IMG/VR virus record: IMGVR_UViG_3300028895_000917
Location: 1 to 60,252 of that record
Source: a virus
Length of the DNA: 60,252 bases
Reading direction: 5' to 3' (one strand)
Shown: positions 15,700 through 25,155 of the stretch, one piece after another
Layout of the letters: every line of letters begins with the position of its first letter
Position numbering within the stretch: the first letter of the stretch is position 1
Notes under the pieces: generated by a model
What the model was told of the DNA's origin: nothing
The model's database searches: none
What the model saw: only the letters and a program-made list of their open reading frames with translations
Translations under genes and position numbers: made by a program

Positions 15700-18600
15700 A
15701 TGGCCAACCCTCCCGCCAATCGACGCCCAGGTGTAGACGCCGACATTTTCCAAGGACAGTGGGTCCGGGGATTCGACGTTCCGGCGGGCAACGACGACCC
15801 TGCTGCCGACCCCTGCGATCTGATTGTCTCGAACGGCAAAAGTCAGATCGACCAGACGGTCTCGAACCTCATCTTCGCCAGCCGCAAAGACGACATCGGC
15901 CAACCGATCTTCGTCATGGCTCAGGGCGAGACGGCGACCGCTCCCATCGGCACCATCAACTTCCACATCGGTCGTGAGGCGGACCCCAACGGTTTGATCT
16001 CCGGTGTGGGCGGCGGCGCTCTTTACGCGAGCTACGGAACTCCGGGCTTGTGGCAGCTTCAGGCGGACAACACGACCTGGCAGAAGATCTCGGACGACCT
16101 CGGCGGGGAGGACCTCCAACAGACGCTTGCTCTGGGCAACTTCTCGGGCGGCTTCAACATCGTGATGACCAGCGGCGACAGCATCGTCGGCGCTGACAAT
16201 GCCTTGGGGAGCGACGGAGCTCCGGTTCAGTTGCAAGGTGGTGCGGCAACCGGTGCGGCGGGCAACGGTGGTCAGATCATCGCTCGAGGTGGCGACTCTG
16301 CCAACGGTGTCACTGGCAACGTCGAGGTCAGTACGCTCGCGACCACGAGTGGTGCGCAGTCGGGCACTGGTCGCGTTAACATCTTCACGGGCGATTCTCG
16401 TTTCGGAGGTAACTCGGGCGCCATCCGTATCGAGACCGGTAGTGCGGGCGACCCGGCCATCGCAGGCACTGCGGGCACTCTCCAACTCATCGGTGGCCGC
16501 AACTTCAACACTGGTGGGTTCGGCGGCGGCGGTCGCATGGACATGATCGCGGGTCAGGCGACCCAAGACGGCCAGGGCGGCTATGTCCGGATCTTCTCGG
16601 GTAACGCGACGACCACGACTCAGACCATCCCGCTTCCGTTCTTCGTCCAGGGACGTGCTGGTGACGTTCAGATCGGGGCTGGCACTTCGTCGGGCACGAA
16701 CGAGGGTGGTTTCATTCAGCTCACGGCTGGCGTCGGTGGTAGCGGTGGCGGCCCTGGCGGCAACATCCTTTTGAACGTCGGTCCTGGTGGTGGCGGTGCG
16801 GATGATGGCCAGGTCATCTCCAACGGTGTCCTGTCGTCCGACAACATCAAGCGTGGCACCCAAGATCCCAATAGCATCAACCTGGCCGGCAACGAAGGTG
16901 ACGTGTACCAGCGTACGGCTGGAGGTCTTGGCCAGGTTTGGGTCAATACCAATGGCTCGCCTACGGGGTGGCAGCAGCTCGCCTTTGCTGGGGACTTCGT
17001 CGAAGCATTCCAGCAGATGGAGATGGGCTACGTGTCTCCGTCGATGCAGGAGTTCGGCGGTCCCGATACGCAGAAGTACAGCGACATTGGTTTGTACAAG
17101 GGCCTGCGTACCGTCATCAACGGTATCGCTACGGTGACGCAAGGCCGGACGGGTACGGGTCCCGCTCTGGCGATGTTGGTCAACGAGACGATGAACAACG
17201 AGCAAGCCTCGTTGGACATGCAGACTTCTGGTTTGAGCGGTCAGGGTGTCGTTCTACGAAACCGGTTCTTTGCCACGTTCGCTTTGCAAACCGCTTCGAC
17301 GGATGAAGACTCGACACGTTTCTTTGTCGGGCTCTCGGACAACGACATCACGACCCAGCTTTCCTCGGATCTGCCTGGTGGTCGCTATTTGGGCTTCATG
17401 CGAAGCGCCATCAACGGCAACTGGGTGGTCGTTCACCGTGGCGGCGGTGGTGCGAACTTTGTCAACACCGGCGTCTCAAGAAGTACGACGGATGGCGGCG
17501 CTTCCGATGATGTCTACTATTTCGTGATCGATGCGACCGACGGGCTTCTGCCTGTGGTCAGGTTTTTCATCCTCGATCCCGATCTTCAGGTCATCGCGAA
17601 CATCACAGTTCCGAGCAACCTTCCCGGGCCCGGAGAACAGATGTGGCCCGCATTTGGCGTTCGTACCGTCAATGCCGCAGCGGGTTTCGTCAGCGCTCTT
17701 CGCGTCACCAATGCGTCGATCACAACGAAGGCCGCAACCGTTGCTCAAGGCGGAGGTACCGGAACGGGCGGTCTTTCCCTGGCCCAGGTGTTGGTCAACG
17801 GCAACGAGACGGGCCTCAACCCCATCCTCATCAACCAAGGCAGTAGCATCCTCGGTGTCACCGACGACAACGCGGGTGACGGTGCCTTCGTGTCCATCTT
17901 CGGTGGTGCGACGACGCTTGCCACCAACGATACCGGCGGCATCAACGTTGGCTCCGGTAATGCTTTCGGTGGTGGTGCTGAGAACCCTGGCTCGAGCACG
18001 GGTATCGCGGGCTTCGGTTCAGGTTTCCAACTCGGCCTGACTTCGCAAGGCAACACCGGTGTCGTGAACGTCATCAGTGGTGATCACCTCGGCACGGACG
18101 GTGACACGGGAGACATCAACCTTCGAAGCGGTGGGTTCTTCAACGGTGCCGCTGGTACACGCGAGCAGGGTGATGTGAACATCGCTCCCGGTTCGTTCAT
18201 CCCGAACCCGGCGACGGTCACAGGTGACTTGGTCCTCAAGGGCGGTAGCTCGAATCTTTCGGGTATCGTCGGTGGTGACGTGATCATCATGTCGGGCGAG
18301 AACAACTCGCCGTCCGGCAACACGGGTGACATCGTCATCGAGACCTTCGATGCGCTGACGGCTGGGGACTCCGGTGGTCTGGACCTGAGCACGGGTAGTG
18401 CGGGTGCGGTCAGTGGAGACTCGGGTAACCTGACCATCGCAACCGGTGCGGCCCCTGGGGGGAACTCAGGCTTCATCGCTCTTGTGACGGACAACGCCGG
18501 TAACGGCGCTGCGGGTCCAATGCTGCTGAGCATCGGCGGCACGACGCTCGGAGATGGCTCTGACATCTTCGTCAATGCCGGCTCCACCACCGATGCGGCG

Positions 18601-21600
18601 GGTTTTGGTGGTGACATCATCATGACGCCGGGCACGGGTGCTGCCGGCAATGGTGCGGTCGTCGTCAACGGCAAGCTCACCGTGACGGGTCTCATCGATC
18701 CGACCGGTCTCCAGCTCACTGGTCAGATCGCCACGCCGGTTGCTGTCCTTCCGGCCGGTGATGGTCTCCTGTGGGTGGACAACACGGCCGTGCCCTCGAG
18801 GCTCATTTTCCGGGATGACACGGGGACGGACAACGACATCAGCATGGGCGGCGGGGGCGGTGGGTCTCTCGGCTCGCTGAGCGACGTGAATCTCGTTGGT
18901 CCGGCGGTGGGCGAAGTGCTCACCTATAACGGGGCGCAGTGGACCAACCTGCCAGGAGCCGGTGGATCTCCATTGGCTACCATTCTCGGTCTCGGCAACG
19001 TGACCGGTGGTACGGCGGGCGGCATCACCGTGAGTGACTCGCTGGGCGACCGGATTGTCTCTGATGGAGACCTCGTACTGGATCCCTCGGTGACGCCAGG
19101 TGATGCGGTCGTCATCGATGGTTTGCGTTGGCCCGAGGCGGACGGACCAGCCGGGTTCGTGCTCACCACGAACGGTCTGGGGCAGCTCAGCTTCCAGCCT
19201 GGTGGCGGTGGGGGCGGCGGCTCGAGCTTCGCTGAAGCCTTCGCTCAGATGCAGTTCGGTGCTCTGATGCCACCGGCTGATGTGGCGGGCGTTCCGTACC
19301 TCAACGGGACGGGCATTCTCAACGATGTCAATCCGTCGGCTCCTGGTGGATCGAACATTTTCCCGCGCCTTGACGGTCTTGCGTCTCAATTTGTCGGCGT
19401 TGCTCCGAATGTGGCTCCGGGTCGGTTCGTTTCGGCCAACCCGATGACGCGGCTCGACAACCAGGGCCTGTACATCTACAAGTTTGAGATCAGCAACACG
19501 TTCGGTGTACGGCTGTTCTTGGGTCTGACCACCGATCCGAGCTCCGATGCCATGGTGACCAGCGATACGCCTCCCGGAGCTGTTGGGGGTTACGTTGGTC
19601 TGAGTTACTCGACGACGGTGCCGGATGCCGGATTTGTGTTCTGGCACAGTAGCGCAGCGGGTGCTGGTACTCGTGTCCCTACGGGCGTTGCTCCCATTGC
19701 GGGTGCCGTCTACTACTTTGCGCTCGACGCCACGGTCCCGGGTCAGGTCCGGATGACGATCTACGATCAGGACTTCGTCGCATTGTCGGCGGTTCCTCCG
19801 ATTGCAGCGTCGCTGCCTCTTCCCACAAGCATCATGGATGTGATGGGCGCCCTGATGCCGACGGGCGGGGTCAACGAGGCTCTGTTCCTCTACTCCTGCA
19901 ACGTGGTGCACCGGGCCGATCTGCTCAACGTCCTCGGTGGTGGTGGCAACCAAGACCTCGCGTCCGTCCTCGGTTTCGGCAACGAGACCGGCGGCGTGGC
20001 CATCAAGGGCTCGGACAACAACGCGGGTGCCGGTGGCGTCTTGGCGTTGCAAGGCGGCGACTCCACCGGTGGCGGTGGCGCTGGCGGCATCATCGACATC
20101 ATCACGGGTTCTCCCGACGGCGCCGGCAATGGCACGGGTGGTGACTTCCAGGTCACGACGGCTTCGGGTGCTGGTCTCGGGAACGCCGGCAGTTTCCAGC
20201 TTGTCGGGGGAACCGGCGGTCCTCTGGGCGGCGACGGGGGCACCTTCCGCGTGGATACGGGGCCTGGGCCCGGTGCTGCGTCGGGTGACGGTGGTGGAGC
20301 TGGCTTCAACCTGGGAGACGGTGGTGCCACTGGAGGCGACGGTGGGTTCTTCTCTGTCGCGGCCGGTAACGCCATCGGAGGGAACGGAGTCGGTGGCCGC
20401 ATCCAGATGTTCGGAGGCAACGGTTTCGGCACTGGAGACGGTGGTGCTTTCACCTTCACGGCTGGAGACGGCGGTGCTGGTGGTGGCGATGGCGGTTCCC
20501 TGTTCTTCACGGCAGGTACCGGCAACGGCGGTGGGGCGGACGGCACCATCACGTTCACCGGCGACACGACCATCACGGGCAAACTCAACGTCACGGGTCT
20601 CATCGACCCCACTGGACTGCTTCTCGATTCGCAGGGATCGGTGCCGTTCACCCCGGTTGGGGCTGACGGCGGTATCTGGGTCAACAACTCCGGCGAACTG
20701 ATTTTCACGAACGCTGGAGGCGACCTGAATCTGTCCACGGCCATTGGCGGTGGCGTGACGTGGCTGGATGCCATGCTCACGGCCGGCTACGGCTTCCTGG
20801 GCGCCGGCAACAACTTCGCTGGACCGCAGAGCTACGGTGTCTTCGGCAGCTCTGTGAACGGCGCTGTGAGCCCTGGACCCCCACCGGCTTCGGCGACCAT
20901 CGGTCAGGACAGCGAAGGCCCCTTCCTCAATCTGGCGGTCGCTGCGGCGCCCAACAGCGAGGCGTTCCTCGGAACGTCGGAGCTCCAGATTCAGCGGGAC
21001 TCCCGTTTCAAGGCTCGGTTCAAGTTCCAGGTCACTTCGCCGGCTCACACCGACGAGCGCATCTTCATCGGTTACACCGACGATGCGACCCAGGTGACTC
21101 CGAACCCGATGCTGGCCGTGGATACTCCGGTTCCGGGCATCCAGTACATGGGTCTCGCCCAGAGCGTGGCCGGCTTCAACCTCGAGTTCGTGGCTCATGG
21201 TTCCGGTGGCGCCATGGTCAACGTGTTCGCCATCCCGACGGACGCGCTGGTCCACTACCTCGAGATCGACGCGACGGCGACCTCGGGGGACGTGACCTTC
21301 AACCTGTACGCGGCAGATGGTGTCACCGTCGAAGCCACGCACACGGAGCCGAGCTCGTTCCTGATCCCGGACCTGGCAAACCCGCTTCGTCCCTTCTTTG
21401 GCATCCACACCGATACGGGTACGACACCGCGTTCCCTGGATATCTACCAGGCGACGGTCGTCACTCGAGCGGATGTGGTGGATGCGGTCACCGGTGGCGG
21501 TGGGGGCGGCGGAACGCCAGACCTCGAGACCGTACTGACGGCTGGGAGTACGACGGGCTCCAATAGCATCACGTTCTCGTTGGGCAGCGGAGGTCTTCTT

Positions 21601-23121
21601 TCGGATGCGGCCGTCGCCAATACGGGTGCTGCTGGCCAACCCCTGACGGTGGTGTTGGGTGCCGGTTCGACTGAGACCGGAACTGGCGTTGCCGGCGGTG
21701 CTGGTGGTGAGCTCGCGGTCACGACTGGACCTGGCGGGGCGACGGACGCTCCGCTTGCCGATGGCGGTGACGGTGGTGCTTGGAACACGACTCTCGGACC
21801 TGGTGGTGACAACACTGGCGGGTTTGATGGTGGTACTGGCGGACGGTTTGTCCTTACAACGGGAGATGGCGGCAACGCCACCGTGGGGTCTGGGGCCGGC
21901 GGTGGGGGCGGCAGCGTCCAGTTCTTCCCGGGTGCCGGTGGGGACTCAACCAACGACACTGGTGGTCGAGGTGGAGACTTCAGAATCGATCTCTCGTCCG
22001 CTACCGGTGGTGCCGGAGACATGCAGGGTGGTCGGGCTGGTCGCTTCACCATCACCGGAGGTGACGGTGGTAGCTCGGCCTCTGGAACCGGCGGTGATGG
22101 TAGCCGCATCGTCATCGTTGGTGGTCTTCCTGGCTCTGGTCCGGTTTCCAACGGTGACGGTGGTGGGATTGAGCTCCGTGCCGGTGGGTCTATTGGAACC
22201 ACAGGAGACCCGGGAGGCATCACACTCTACGCAGGTGATGCTGTTCCGGTCGTCAGCGGTGAAGGCACCGTGCAACTTGCTAGTGCCGCTGAGGCTGGTG
22301 ACGGCCTCACTCAGTCCTTCCTTCTGGTGACTCGTGCCACTTCGTCGGCTGGAGGCCCGATCACGCTTTCGGCAGGTCGAGCTCCTGTCGCCAGCGGTGG
22401 GGACGGTGGGAACATCGTCCTCAATACTCGAGAAGGAGACGGCGCCGGAGATGACGGGTCGATCCATCTGTTGGCCAATGGGGCAACGGCCCTCACAGGC
22501 ATTGGAGGAGGCAACGTCCAGTTGTGGGGTGCTCCCACGGTGGGCACCGGTACCGGCGCTCGAGTGGTCGCATCTAAGGCGATTGCAGGGCTTCCAGGGT
22601 CCGGTCAAGTTGCTGGCGGCGACGCCGAAGCTGGATCAGGCATCAACGGCGGTGCTGCGGCGGTGCAGGGTGGTGCCGGTGATGGTGTCGGTAACGGTGG
22701 AAGTGCCTTCATCAGTGGCGGTGCGGGAGGTGCTACTGGCGATGGTGGGAGCGCGCAGCTTCTGGGTGGTCCGGCGGTTGGCGTTGGCAACACTGGCGGT
22801 GATGTTCGTCTTCTCCCTGGTCCTGGTCCTGCGGGTCAGGGTGAGATCCGCATCGACGGCCCGATTCGTGATTCTAGCCGTGGTGTCCAATTCGGGACCT
22901 TCGCACCTCCGAGTGGGGGTGGTTTCATCGTGCCCTTCAACACAGTCTTCCCGAATGTGCCTCGCGTTGTGCAGTTGACCTTCGAAGCCACTGTGGCTGA
23001 TGCCGTTGGTCGTACAGTGACGGTGGCGCCAGGTTCGATCACCACTTTGAATTTTACCCTGAATGTTTCAGGAGGGGTTTTCATCGGAGCTCCGGTCGTG
23101 CACTGGGTCGCTTTCCTTTGA
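15700..23121 (+). CDS. Giant glycine-rich fibre protein with three jelly-roll-like repeats and a C-terminal H-type lectin-like domain
   Basis: 2473 residues, the largest gene here. Gly-rich beta-repeat stretches separate three related domains at about 435-675, 1179-1410 and 1687-1930. Each opens with an aromatic start (EAFQQMEMG, EAFAQMQFG, DAMLTAGYG), contains an R-x-x-FVGLSD/LFLGLTTD/IFIGYTDD strand and a YYF-x-IDAT-like strand, and ends near a VV-x-RAD-like or comparable segment; they look like concanavalin-type jelly rolls. The last about 90 residues (FNTVFPNVPRVVQLTFEA, later SITTLNFTLNV, end VVHWVAFL) match the H-type lectin pattern used by phage fibres for sugar binding. Probably the main host-adsorption fibre (inference). 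Strong hairpins lie at both ends. Confidence 0.75.
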   Translation: MANPPANRRPGVDADIFQGQWVRGFDVPAGNDDPAADPCDLIVSNGKSQIDQTVSNLIFASRKDDIGQPIFVMAQGETATAPIGTINFHIGREADPNGLISGVGGGALYASYGTPGLWQLQADNTTWQKISDDLGGEDLQQTLALGNFSGGFNIVMTSGDSIVGADNALGSDGAPVQLQGGAATGAAGNGGQIIARGGDSANGVTGNVEVSTLATTSGAQSGTGRVNIFTGDSRFGGNSGAIRIETGSAGDPAIAGTAGTLQLIGGRNFNTGGFGGGGRMDMIAGQATQDGQGGYVRIFSGNATTTTQTIPLPFFVQGRAGDVQIGAGTSSGTNEGGFIQLTAGVGGSGGGPGGNILLNVGPGGGGADDGQVISNGVLSSDNIKRGTQDPNSINLAGNEGDVYQRTAGGLGQVWVNTNGSPTGWQQLAFAGDFVEAFQQMEMGYVSPSMQEFGGPDTQKYSDIGLYKGLRTVINGIATVTQGRTGTGPALAMLVNETMNNEQASLDMQTSGLSGQGVVLRNRFFATFALQTASTDEDSTRFFVGLSDNDITTQLSSDLPGGRYLGFMRSAINGNWVVVHRGGGGANFVNTGVSRSTTDGGASDDVYYFVIDATDGLLPVVRFFILDPDLQVIANITVPSNLPGPGEQMWPAFGVRTVNAAAGFVSALRVTNASITTKAATVAQGGGTGTGGLSLAQVLVNGNETGLNPILINQGSSILGVTDDNAGDGAFVSIFGGATTLATNDTGGINVGSGNAFGGGAENPGSSTGIAGFGSGFQLGLTSQGNTGVVNVISGDHLGTDGDTGDINLRSGGFFNGAAGTREQGDVNIAPGSFIPNPATVTGDLVLKGGSSNLSGIVGGDVIIMSGENNSPSGNTGDIVIETFDALTAGDSGGLDLSTGSAGAVSGDSGNLTIATGAAPGGNSGFIALVTDNAGNGAAGPMLLSIGGTTLGDGSDIFVNAGSTTDAAGFGGDIIMTPGTGAAGNGAVVVNGKLTVTGLIDPTGLQLTGQIATPVAVLPAGDGLLWVDNTAVPSRLIFRDDTGTDNDISMGGGGGGSLGSLSDVNLVGPAVGEVLTYNGAQWTNLPGAGGSPLATILGLGNVTGGTAGGITVSDSLGDRIVSDGDLVLDPSVTPGDAVVIDGLRWPEADGPAGFVLTTNGLGQLSFQPGGGGGGGSSFAEAFAQMQFGALMPPADVAGVPYLNGTGILNDVNPSAPGGSNIFPRLDGLASQFVGVAPNVAPGRFVSANPMTRLDNQGLYIYKFEISNTFGVRLFLGLTTDPSSDAMVTSDTPPGAVGGYVGLSYSTTVPDAGFVFWHSSAAGAGTRVPTGVAPIAGAVYYFALDATVPGQVRMTIYDQDFVALSAVPPIAASLPLPTSIMDVMGALMPTGGVNEALFLYSCNVVHRADLLNVLGGGGNQDLASVLGFGNETGGVAIKGSDNNAGAGGVLALQGGDSTGGGGAGGIIDIITGSPDGAGNGTGGDFQVTTASGAGLGNAGSFQLVGGTGGPLGGDGGTFRVDTGPGPGAASGDGGGAGFNLGDGGATGGDGGFFSVAAGNAIGGNGVGGRIQMFGGNGFGTGDGGAFTFTAGDGGAGGGDGGSLFFTAGTGNGGGADGTITFTGDTTITGKLNVTGLIDPTGLLLDSQGSVPFTPVGADGGIWVNNSGELIFTNAGGDLNLSTAIGGGVTWLDAMLTAGYGFLGAGNNFAGPQSYGVFGSSVNGAVSPGPPPASATIGQDSEGPFLNLAVAAAPNSEAFLGTSELQIQRDSRFKARFKFQVTSPAHTDERIFIGYTDDATQVTPNPMLAVDTPVPGIQYMGLAQSVAGFNLEFVAHGSGGAMVNVFAIPTDALVHYLEIDATATSGDVTFNLYAADGVTVEATHTEPSSFLIPDLANPLRPFFGIHTDTGTTPRSLDIYQATVVTRADVVDAVTGGGGGGGTPDLETVLTAGSTTGSNSITFSLGSGGLLSDAAVANTGAAGQPLTVVLGAGSTETGTGVAGGAGGELAVTTGPGGATDAPLADGGDGGAWNTTLGPGGDNTGGFDGGTGGRFVLTTGDGGNATVGSGAGGGGGSVQFFPGAGGDSTNDTGGRGGDFRIDLSSATGGAGDMQGGRAGRFTITGGDGGSSASGTGGDGSRIVIVGGLPGSGPVSNGDGGGIELRAGGSIGTTGDPGGITLYAGDAVPVVSGEGTVQLASAAEAGDGLTQSFLLVTRATSSAGGPITLSAGRAPVASGGDGGNIVLNTREGDGAGDDGSIHLLANGATALTGIGGGNVQLWGAPTVGTGTGARVVASKAIAGLPGSGQVAGGDAEAGSGINGGAAAVQGGAGDGVGNGGSAFISGGAGGATGDGGSAQLLGGPAVGVGNTGGDVRLLPGPGPAGQGEIRIDGPIRDSSRGVQFGTFAPPSGGGFIVPFNTVFPNVPRVVQLTFEATVADAVGRTVTVAPGSITTLNFTLNVSGGVFIGAPVVHWVAFL

Positions 23122-23127
23122 CATAAA

Positions 23128-23160
23128 GAAGCCCGTGGAGCTCGAGCTCCACGGGCTTCG
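23128..23160 (+). terminator. Perfect 32-bp palindromic terminator
   Basis: GAAGCCCGTGGAGCTC followed directly by its exact complement (23128-23159), 6 bases after the giant fibre stop. The T-tract is short (ctt within the stem, then cgtgtt), so it may work in both directions. Confidence 0.75.
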
Positions 23161-23254
23161 TGTTGGAGGTAGGGGTCTGCTACTGGCAGACCTGCATGAA
23201 GCCGCCAAACATGTCCGTATCAACTACGTGGCCATCCTGTAGCCGCTTCGAACG

Positions 23255-23291
23255 CAAAAAGCCCCGGCGAGCTCGTGCTGGCCGGGGCTTT
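23255..23291 (-). terminator. Terminator for the minus-strand lipoprotein pair
   Basis: An 11-bp stem (AAAGCCCCGGC at 23258-23268 with its complement at 23281-23291). On the minus strand it is followed by a run of five T, 16 bases past the stop of the 23307 gene. Confidence 0.8.
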
Positions 23292-23306
23292 GTGTTGGAG
23301 GTGTTC

Positions 23307-23993
23307 TTACATGCAGATGATGGTGTTCAGGAACTCCGAGAACACGCAGGACATCGGGTTAGGGCACTGGTAGTCGGCCCCGCATTCGTAGACGCACTGG
23401 TTCATGACGCAACGTGGGGCTGCCTCACAGCCACTTATCCCTGGAACGGCACATTCCACGTCCGTGTCGCACCCGGCCGAGCAGTAGCCCGTGGTGCCGG
23501 GCTCGCCGAGGCAGAGCTCGCCGCCTTCGCAGTACTCGAGACCCTGCTGGGGGACTTCACAGGTACTGAGCGGGCCGTTTTCGGGCTGCGTGCAAGCCCC
23601 CACGCCGCACTGGTTCCTGTTGACAGTGCAGTCCTGGTTACAGGAGACGGTGCCGAAGTCGAAGCCCTGTGTTTCGCAGGTCTCGCCGTTCATGTTGTCT
23701 CCGTCGCATTCCTCGTTGCCGTTGACGGTGTCGTCGCCGCAGTAAGGCTCGGGACCTCCGGTGTCGCCGTCACCGTCTCCACCGCCGTCGCCATCTCCAT
23801 CGCCGTCCCCAGCCGATCCGGAGTCGGAGGTTTCGCTGCCTCCGTCCTCACCGGAGGTGCTCGTGTCTCCACTGTCGGAGCTGTCGCTTTCCGTGCCGCT
23901 TCCGGTTTCTCCGAAGCTGTCGAGGTCGGGGTTGAACTCGGCAGCGCAAGCGCCGAGGAACATGAAGGTGGTCAGTAGCAAAATGCGCTTCAT
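23307..23993 (-). CDS. Cys-rich lipoprotein with (GD)n linker, myxobacterial style
   Basis: 228 residues. Signal peptide MKRILLLTTFMFLGAC has lipobox LGAC. A Ser/Thr/Asp/Gly linker follows, with a GDGDGDGDGGGDGDGD core at about residues 63-78. Then comes a Cys-rich repeat (CGDDTVNGNEECDGDN, SCNQDC) and further Cys-rich segments, about 20 Cys in all. This layout is common in surface lipoproteins of Nannocystis-type myxobacteria and unlike ordinary phage proteins. It is second in a two-gene unit, 3 bases after the 23997 gene, with a minus-strand terminator behind it. It may coat the infected cell or was captured from a host. Confidence 0.75.
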   Translation of the reverse strand: MKRILLLTTFMFLGACAAEFNPDLDSFGETGSGTESDSSDSGDTSTSGEDGGSETSDSGSAGDGDGDGDGGGDGDGDTGGPEPYCGDDTVNGNEECDGDNMNGETCETQGFDFGTVSCNQDCTVNRNQCGVGACTQPENGPLSTCEVPQQGLEYCEGGELCLGEPGTTGYCSAGCDTDVECAVPGISGCEAAPRCVMNQCVYECGADYQCPNPMSCVFSEFLNTIICM

Positions 23994-23996
23994 GAC

Positions 23997-24713
23997 TTAG
24001 CCCTCCATGCACGCGCCGGTCGTACCGAACATCTGGCAAGTGAGTCCAGGGGCACAGCCCGCGTCCGTGTCGCAGTACGCGGTGCAGCAGTGGGAGTCCC
24101 AGTTCTCCCCAGGGAAGGGGTTGAGCATGTCGTTGTTCTGACAGAAGTCGAACGGGAGCTGGTCGGACGACACGCACGCCAGGTTGAAGCACCCGGCGAA
24201 TTGACGGTTGCCGCCTCCAGGCTCGAAACACCCGTTGTGGAGATCGGTGCCGTCGTTGCTCACGTCGAACATCGGCAGGCAGTACATCCCTCCGACGGGG
24301 TCCATCCCCGGACCCGGAGACACGGTCCCGAGCACGCACGTGTACGTGGTCAGCGGGGAGTCGGGATCGTTGATGTTGCGGGGACCGTCGGCGCAGTAGT
24401 TGTCGCCGGCCATCATCTCGATGGGATCACAGGGCATGTACGGCTCGACGGGCGTGGGTTCGGTGCCTCCATCATCGCCGTCACCGTCTCCACCGCCGTC
24501 GCCACCAGTGGAACCCGTCTCGCCGCCCGTTTCGTCGTCGCTCGAGCCGCTGTCTTCGTCACTGGTCTCGCTTTCGTCGGCTCCGGTTTCACCGTCATCC
24601 ATCATGCCGGCGGAGTCGTCAGCGGGCTGAGCTTCCTGAAAGCCTCCGGAGTCGAACGCACACCCTGCGGTGAGCATCATGGTCAGCAACATCGTGAAAA
24701 GTGTTCGTTTCAT
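23997..24713 (-). CDS. Lipoprotein with acidic (GD)n linker
   Basis: 238 residues from the ATG at 24711-24713; GGAGG lies upstream, and an upstream in-frame start would place charged residues before the signal peptide. The signal peptide ends in lipobox TAGC. An Asp/Glu/Ser/Gly linker (about 35-90) is followed by a domain with about 12 Cys (including HCCTAYC and the end QMFGTTGACMEG). First gene of the pair with 23307. It resembles myxobacterial surface lipoproteins, and the function is unknown. Confidence 0.75.
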   Translation of the reverse strand: MKRTLFTMLLTMMLTAGCAFDSGGFQEAQPADDSAGMMDDGETGADESETSDEDSGSSDDETGGETGSTGGDGGGDGDGDDGGTEPTPVEPYMPCDPIEMMAGDNYCADGPRNINDPDSPLTTYTCVLGTVSPGPGMDPVGGMYCLPMFDVSNDGTDLHNGCFEPGGGNRQFAGCFNLACVSSDQLPFDFCQNNDMLNPFPGENWDSHCCTAYCDTDAGCAPGLTCQMFGTTGACMEG

Positions 24714-24943
24714 TCGAAAATCTACCTCCTCACTGTACACGGACCAATCGAAAAAAATACATCAAGCTCATGATCTGAGGCGGATCAAGTACGCGAAAAA
24801 AGGTCATGCGCCTTCGATAACGGCTTTCTATAGGGGGAATCGCGCCGTTGGCGCTGATTCCGCAACTGATCCTTGGGTCCAGGAGACCTCCAAAACGAGC
24901 TCTCCCGAATCCGCCTATGGGCGCCCCTGGACGAGAGGTCCGG
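24714..24943. promoter_or_regulatory. Divergent intergenic region
   Basis: 230 bases between the minus-strand lipoproteins and the next plus-strand unit. It contains a CTATAG core at 24828-24833 that reads on the minus strand as CTAT-AGAAAG-CCG, a weak class A candidate for the lipoproteins. An inverted repeat GGAATC-GCGCC/GGCGC-T-GATTCC lies at 24836-24861. No gene is supported here. Confidence 0.4.
24915..24927 (+). promoter_or_regulatory. Class A promoter-like motif (CTAT-N6-CCC)
   Basis: GCCTATGGGCGCCCC, 16 bases before ATG 24944, and preceded by GAATCC as at 5717. Confidence 0.5.
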
Positions 24944-25051
24944 ATGAGCAGCACCCCAGACGTTTCCAGTTTGCAGACCTGTGTCGTCCTTCCTCGCGAC
25001 GTTGCGAAGAAAGGGACCGCGTTCCGGGTGATCGGCTTCGGAGAAGGATGA
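24944..25051 (+). CDS. 35-residue protein
   Basis: ATG 24944 has gagagg upstream and follows a class A motif directly. The 35 residues read as an ordinary small domain (LQTCVVLPRDVAKKGTAF) ending in GFGEG. It is too short to classify, and its existence rests on the promoter motif, ribosome site and codon pattern. Confidence 0.5.
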   Translation: MSSTPDVSSLQTCVVLPRDVAKKGTAFRVIGFGEG

Positions 25052-25075
25052 CCGCGACACGCGGCTCTAATCCCT

Positions 25076-25088
25076 CTATCGGCTTCCC
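25076..25088 (+). promoter_or_regulatory. Class A promoter-like motif (CTAT-N6-CCC)
   Basis: CTATCGGCTTCCC, preceded by TAATCC, 67 bases before ATG 25156. The leader is longer than at other class A sites. Confidence 0.45.
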
Positions 25089-25155
25089 TTCATAGGAACG
25101 CGCGTCTCCATGCTCCAAACCCCACTCATCGTGCCGCGAATTTCGGGAGGACGGC

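Noticed and set aside
18466-21639. 1057-codon open frame on the minus strand inside the giant fibre gene
   Set aside because: Same reason: it is the complement of glycine-rich repeats, low-complexity Arg/Thr/Val/Asp with no motif.
10849-23121. Collagen-like protein
   Set aside because: Although very Gly-rich, the glycines do not keep a G-x-y period over long stretches. The pattern fits beta-type fibre repeats better.
23160-23250. Short minus-strand frame between two terminators, ending DMFGGFMQVCQ, resembling a lipoprotein tail
   Set aside because: The similarity to the ends of the adjacent lipoproteins is only a few residues and there is no start codon. Too little to call it a remnant gene.
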